In this document: positions 59,256 to 64,000 of the stretch, in pieces | Layout: every line of letters starts with the position of its first letter | Position numbering within the stretch: the first letter of the stretch is position 1 | NCBI GenBank assembly: GCA_019054805.1 | Contig: JAHQIY010000002.1 | Location: 1,674,001 to 1,738,000 of the forward strand | From: Brachionus manjavacas | Taxonomy: Eukaryota; Rotifera; Eurotatoria; Ploima; Brachionidae | Length of the DNA: 64,000 nt | Direction of reading: 5' to 3' | Notes under the pieces: model-generated | Told to the model about the DNA's origin: nothing | What the model saw: only the letters and a program-made list of their open reading frames with translations | Database searches by the model: none | Position numbers and translations under genes: made by a program

Positions 59256-61052
59256 ATGCTTTCTGCTGGTCAACACACTTTGATCAAACAGCCTGATACT
59301 GACGATCTAAACAAGCACTGTATTTTGGTTAAACTTACTGATTCGAGTGTCAAAGCTATTGAAGAATATCTTAAAAATAAAGTAATTTTATTTAAAAAAA
59401 ATTTTTTTCATATTTTTTAATTTAAACAAGAATAATACCACAAAGAAGCCAAATATTGTTTTTACTAGTGATAAAACTGGGGTATGTTATTTCCCTACAA
59501 TTCTTTCTTCTCTAAAGGGAATTTTTGAATTTAAAGGAAATTTCACTACCAACCGAATCAACTAATTTGAATTTCAAAAAATTTTTCTTTTCCCTTTCCG
59601 GAGTTAAAGAATCGAATAAAGATATTAGTGCTGCCCTTGAATGCATCCATTATAGCAATAACAAGTTGTTTCTAAGGAAAAAAAAATTTTTTTTTGATAA
59701 TTTTCTTTAGATTGAAAACAATCGGAAATGTAGAACATAAACTGACCGTCCAAGCCAACGAAGAGTTATTTCAAGCGACCAAAGAAAAGGTTAATAAAGA
59801 AGCGGAAGAAGAGAAAAAAAATTCGTAAATATATTTTCTTTTTAAAAAAATTTAATCAATAAATAAATTATTTAGCACTATTGAAATAAAACACTCAGGA
59901 GCAATTGTAAATAGGAATTTTTCTAGTTCGGCAAAAGCACAGCGAAATTCAATCGGAATTCCAAAGATCAGTAACATCCCGAATCAAGATGTAGTAAAAC
60001 CAAGAAATCCTGTTCTGGACAGACCTTTAAAAGAACGTCTAATTCATCTTTTAGCATTGAAACCTTTTAATAAAGCTGAGTTATTACTAAAATTAGGAAA
60101 GGATTATTCTTTAAATGATAAAGATAAAGAGCAAATGGACTTGTTGTTACAATCAGTCGCCATTTATAATCACAAAAATTTAACTTATGAAATTTCAAAC
60201 GAAGTCCTGCTAAATGAAGTCAAAGAAGACTGGCAGTTTTATAACCAAAATGAAAAGTTAATTATTAAGAATAAAATAAATAAAGTAAAGGAAAAAATAG
60301 CGTCCAAAAATCAACAAAATAATTCACTTGGCCATAAGAGTTCGCTTTCCAGCTCAAACAAAGCTTCGGCATTCTCTGTACCTTCAAGTTCGGGGAACAA
60401 GTCGATCAACTTAAGCTCCAATTTTGAGGCCAGCTTTGATGAATTAGATTCCTCTATCGATAAAAGTATAAGCAAGAGAAAATCACCTCAGAAGCCGGAA
60501 CAATTCAAACCAATAACCAAAAATCATAGACCAAGCAGTCAAACTTCGACTTATTTAAAAGAAGCATCGGATCTGTTTTCAACAAGCTCGGATGAAATGT
60601 CAGCTGACGATATTTCATTTGGCTCTAAACAAACGAATGGAAAAGACCAATCTATCGGTGCTAAAAAACATAAAATAGACTTCGAATATAAAGAAAGAGC
60701 TCAAGAAATAGAAGGAAATGAGCTGAAAGAATGTCAAAGAAAATACAAAAAAATAACAAATCCTCAACAAAAACAACAGTACATGCTAGATTATGATCAA
60801 ATTTATAAAGAGTATTTGGAGCTGCATTTTTATATTGATAATCTTAGAGAAAAGTTTGAAAAGCTTAGATCTGATTTAGGCTCTTTGAACGAATCTAGCA
60901 GAGAGTATACAGAAAAAAAACAAAAAATTATAAACGATTATGTAGATAAAAAGTCAGACTCGGACTATTTAAAAAAAAGAGATCGATATAGTCAAATCTA
61001 TACAAAGCTTAAATATTTACACAATCTTCTCAAAGAGAGCGGGGATTTGTAA
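59256..61052 (+). CDS. ELL: RNA polymerase II elongation factor ELL
   Basis: Five exons: 59256-59381, 59431-59481, 59537-59664, 59711-59824 and 59876-61052, all with consistent phases; 531 aa. The N-terminal ELL domain runs through VKLTDSSVKAIEEY, LNFKKFFFSLSGVKESNKDI and VEHKLTVQANEELFQATKEK to RPLKERLIHLLALKPFNKAE and LLLKLGKDYSLNDKDKEQMD, closely following the family. A Ser-rich, probably disordered middle follows. The C-terminal occludin/ELL domain (~430-531) contains YMLDYDQIYKEYLELHFYID and LGSLNESSREYTEKKQKI, ending LKYLHNLLKESGDL. ELL suppresses Pol II pausing, works in the super elongation and little elongation complexes, and is nuclear. Introns are only 46-55 bp. The N-terminus is slightly shorter than in vertebrates; the ATG at 59256 is the first in-frame Met before conserved sequence. 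Confidence 0.93.
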
Positions 61053-62400
61053 TCTCAAAAATAGTTTTAAAATTTATCCATAATTGATTTAAAATATCAT
61101 TATTTTTATTTTAAATTAAATAAAATAACAAGTCTATTTTTTATCCTGTTTGTTAAATTAAAAATCGACTTCTCTCAAAATTGAGAAATTTTTAAATCAC
61201 GATGAAAATTGAATTTTTTTGTCTACATTAAACTTATGTAACTAAAATGATTCTTGGCATCTTTACGCAAATAATTGACGAAAAAAAATTGTTTTTTAGT
61301 CTCCTTTCAGACTTAATTTTCCCAGGATTAAAAACAACTAGAACTGGGTTAAGAAAAAAATTTTAATTTAAGATTTTTTTTCTTGAGAACACTTTAAAAA
61401 ATACATCTAGGATATGCATTAGATCAAATTTGATATAAAATTCTTACCTTAGATTAATTTACCTTTTATTTTGTTTTCTTGTATAAAAGTGTCATACTAT
61501 AGAAGAAAAAATTGGTTCTAAAAATGATGGATATGAATCCTAAAAGCATCTGAAAACAAAAAATTGTTGCATAATTAAAAAAAATAAATATATTATTTTT
61601 TTAATCATCATCATTTCGCATCTTAAAGTATCTTTCTTTTAAATTTTAATTACAAGTACATGTAAATTATTCAACAAGTTTTCTTCTCTTAAAACCATCA
61701 TTTGATTGATTTTTTTCCAATTTTGTTTGTTTTTCTCAAATTAAAGCTAAATTTAGAATAGAGGTATGCTTTTTTATTAATATTTTGAATAATATTCGTA
61801 AAAATTATCATTTACAATAAAATGATGTTCAAAGAAACAATAGCTAAAAAAATGTTTGATTTTACTTAAAGGGTAGCAAGCGGGCTTTTTCATTTGAAAA
61901 TTTCTTTAAAAAAATCACTTAAATTTATGAAAGATATTTTTGTTTATTTAAAAAAAAATAGAAAAATTGATTATTTTAAACTTATATATTTTCATTAATT
62001 TTTGTGTTGAAACAATTTGATAGGAAATTAATTATATTTCTTAGTGAATGATTTAATTGCATAAATAAGATTGAATTTTTAAATCCACTTGGGATTTCCA
62101 GTGTTGAGCAAAAAAAATTTCTTTATTTTAATATTTTAATCTTAGAAAATTTAACAATTTTTTTACCAAATTTACAAAATTTTAGCTTTAGAAAAAAATT
62201 TCGCTAATTTGTTGAAAATCATTGCTGCATGATATAAAAAAATATTTTAAAATAAAACTCAAAAAATGTAGAAATCTATATTTTTAGGAACATTATATTC
62301 AACATTGAGAAATGTAAGTAATGAAGTTCGAATGTCCAGGCCATGGTGAACTCTTAAAAACTAAATAACTCATGGGTTTAACTAAAAACTGATTCAATTT
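61053..62400. other. AT-rich spacer
   Basis: ELL 3' flank; no feature recognised before the LINE remnant. Confidence 0.45.
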
Positions 62401-62419
62401 CGGCACTGTGCTAAACCAA

Positions 62420-62790
62420 TGCAAGAAGGATTTAGGTGTCTCTTTTTCGGGCAACCTCAAGTTCCCATCTCTATCTTCGGCCAGTTTAAAAGAACTTAAA
62501 AATTCTTGTTATTCGTCATGTTTAACACACTATACTCTGCACACATTAGGGTCTCATCCTGAATATGCTCCAGTAACATAGTCGCCTCATGCTGTCAAAG
62601 ATGGCTGCATTCTTCAAAAAGTGCAAAGATGACTTGTTCAAAGAATGCGAAATCAGAAATATTGTGATCGTCTTTCTTTCTCAGCATTTAATCCTCTAAA
62701 CGAGCTTAGAACAAGGGGTGGCAGTATCCATTTATTTAAGATAAGGAACGGTCTCAATAAAGTGGACTGGGTTCGACCACTTTGGTTTTG
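62420..62790 (+). mobile_element. Decayed LINE ORF2 C-terminal fragment
   Basis: Plus-strand frames give KKDLGVSFSGNLKFPSLSSA (thumb), then THYTLHTLGSHPEYAPVT (the YVRPHLEYA region), then CDRLSFSAFNPLNELRTRGG and SIHLFKIRNGLNKVDW (the Y..RL..L.L..L..RR..GD.I..FK..G...V.W region). Stops and frameshifts interrupt it. It is related to the CR1/L2-like copies elsewhere in the window. Confidence 0.7.
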
Positions 62791-62794
62791 CTAC

Positions 62795-63110
62795 TATCGT
62801 TACGATAATTTACGTAAAAATAGTAAATTTATCGAATTTTTTCGTAAATATTGTAAACTTACGTAAATTTACAAAAGTAAAAAATGTGAATTTACTAGAT
62901 TTTAGGTAAAATTTGGTAAATTTCGGTCATTTCACGTAAATATATGTAAAAAAAAATGTCCAAAAAATTGAAATAATTTGGCACTTTTTTAAAAAAAAAT
63001 TTTTTTTTTCTTCAATTTTTATTTTCAAAATTAAAAAAAAAAAATAATTTACCATAATTTACTAAAAAATAATTTACCAAAAAAAAATGTAAAAATTGAC
63101 TTTTTTCTAT
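62795..63110. repeat. Degenerate AATTTACGTAAATT-type motif array
   Basis: Many copies of GTAAAT/ATTTAC, several forming TTTACGTAAA palindromes, are scattered in both orientations over about 300 bp, partly with A/T homopolymers. The origin is unclear; it follows the LINE remnant directly. Confidence 0.5.
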
Positions 63111-63367
63111 TTTTTAATGAACTCTACAATTTTTAAAATTTTCATTTTTTTTTGAGAGCAAAGACAATTTTTTTGTTAGAGTAAAAGTTAAATTTGGGCT
63201 TTATTTTTAGAAAATATCCCATATTCAGGGTATTTACTTGCAAATTAAATTTTAATTGTTGTAACATAGAAACTATGTAATTAACTCTTAAAGAAAAAAG
63301 GTTGGATTTGGGCTTTACTCTTAGAGTCGTGAACACGAGTTTACGGTAATTTAAAATTTTAATTAAT

Positions 63368-63580
63368 TGTAATGGATGGGGATTTTGGCCGAGAAGGCCG
63401 CTGGGGTAAATGAGAAACGTTAAATGGGGGGAGAAAATACTTTATTACTCATCTACTTTATCACAAAAAAAACAATCTCATTTTATAGTGAGAGTGTAGA
63501 TGTGCACACTCTCAACGTTTAGAACTCGACGAATGTTAAGTTACTATTCGTCGAGGTGGCGAAAAAATTGGTTTATTACA
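63368..63580 (-). mobile_element. 3' LTR of a retrotransposon
   Basis: A 213-bp segment bounded by TGTAAT..ATTACA inverted ends. On the minus strand it starts TGTAATAAACCAATTTTTTC immediately after a polypurine tract. It contains a TATA box (CACTATAAAATGAG, about 63480), a polyadenylation signal (GTAATAAAGT, about 63440) and two hairpins: CTCGACGAAT/ATTCGTCGAG (63525-63534, 63546-63555) and GAGAGTGT/ACACTCTC (63490-63497, 63506-63513). These are the parts expected of an LTR. The partner 5' LTR would lie beyond the right edge of the window, so the element cannot be verified as complete. Confidence 0.8.
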
Positions 63581-64000
63581 CAATTCCCCCTCCTCTTTGG
63601 AGTCGCTCCGGGACCCAATGCCCGCTTCGGTTGACCAATGGCCGAATCCGTGCCGCTTATCTGGGTCTTCCCACCTGTTGGTCCTGCCGCGACTGCGATT
63701 CCCTCATATTCTTCAGACGCCACTGCGTCTACGGGCCGGCTCTTATCGGTACGTTTCTGCTCTGACGGCTCTTCGGTTTTGTCCGCTCCACGTGGTTTGA
63801 CGAGCCGACACCATTTTGGTCGGGTGCTTCGGGTGGGCCTCATGTAAACCAACATATTTGGGTACTCGACCTCCATCGTCTCCCTTGAAATGTCGACGTT
63901 TAGTCTGACTTGGAGCTTGTGTTCTTTCCCCTCGAAGGTGAATCTCGGTGCGTTGAAAACGTAATCGAACAGCTTTACGTGATCCTGGTCGGCATAGAAT
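63544..64000 (-). CDS. C-terminal end of an LTR-retrotransposon polyprotein or third ORF
   Basis: The frame is open from the right window edge (FYADQDHVKLFDYVFNAPRF) to a TAG at 63544 that lies inside the LTR. The visible 151 codons include GKEHKLQVRLNVDISRETME and VEYPNMLVYMRPTRSTRPKW, then a Pro/Gly/Lys-rich tail. I see no integrase, protease or RT motif, so which ORF this is (end of pol, or a downstream gene) stays open. Codon use is much GC-richer than in host genes, pointing to a recently acquired or differently biased element. Confidence 0.6.
   Translation of the reverse strand, partial: FYADQDHVKLFDYVFNAPRFTFEGKEHKLQVRLNVDISRETMEVEYPNMLVYMRPTRSTRPKWCRLVKPRGADKTEEPSEQKRTDKSRPVDAVASEEYEGIAVAAGPTGGKTQISGTDSAIGQPKRALGPGATPKRRGNCVINQFFRHLDE
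63584..63598 (-). promoter_or_regulatory. Polypurine tract of the LTR element
   Basis: AAAGAGGAGGGGGAA on the minus strand ends 3 bases before the LTR start. This is the expected primer site for plus-strand DNA synthesis. Confidence 0.8.

Overview
This window looks like nuclear DNA of a small, very AT-rich metazoan. Spliceosomal introns are tiny (48-55 bp in several genes) with GT..AG ends. The genes are animal-specific: a muscarinic acetylcholine receptor, CPEB1, a HUNK-type kinase, a basigin-like Ig protein and secreted chitin-binding/EGF proteins. A rotifer, perhaps a Brachionus-like monogonont, is my best guess from composition, intron size and gene content. This is inference; no marker here proves it.

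Layout. 1-668: 5' part of a basigin-like gene (-). 4.7-8.5 kb: two tandem secreted chitin-binding type-2 proteins (-), one mucin-like. 11.3-13.3 kb: muscarinic receptor (+, 3 exons). 13.5-15.5 kb: PEX11-gamma (+, 3 exons; the last lies in an unexpected frame). 16-25.3 kb is a transposon-rich island: a broken exportin-5 N-terminal copy, an 839-bp Merlin-like DNA transposon with long terminal inverted repeats and an 8-bp target duplication, fold-back repeats, decayed LINEs, a FLYWCH/MULE-like remnant and a 5'-truncated but open LINE reverse transcriptase. 25.6 kb: a 57-codon hydrophobic ORF (-), divergent from CPEB1 (26.4-29.2 kb, +). 30.7-32.9 kb: a second 5'-truncated LINE with an open RT frame, flanked by an almost identical direct repeat of about 300 bp. 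33.2-34.4 kb: a decayed LINE. 35.2-40.7 kb: ELP1 (-, 17 exons). 41.0-42.2 kb: NAPE-PLD (-, 4 exons). 43.2-46.6 kb: a large secreted EGF/chitin-binding/Gln-Pro repeat protein (+). 49.3-52.3 kb: HUNK-like kinase (-, 7 exons). 52.3-59.3 kb: a gene-poor stretch. 59.3-61.1 kb: ELL (+, 5 exons). 62.4-62.8 kb: LINE remnant. 63.4-64.0 kb: 3' end of a comparatively GC-rich LTR retrotransposon (-) running off the window.

The host genes are functionally unrelated: transcription elongation and tRNA modification (ELL, ELP1), translational control (CPEB1), cholinergic signalling, lipid signalling (NAPE-PLD), peroxisome division (PEX11G), a kinase, and extracellular chitin-associated structural proteins. 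No operon-like logic is visible. The most unusual signals are mobile-element architectures: the long direct repeats around the LINE at 31-32.6 kb, the compact Merlin-like element encoding only the zinc-ribbon part of a transposase, and a perfect 29-bp hairpin in a receptor intron. The small membrane ORF beside CPEB1 is also notable. Exon boundaries were placed by hand from splice signals and reading-frame continuity.
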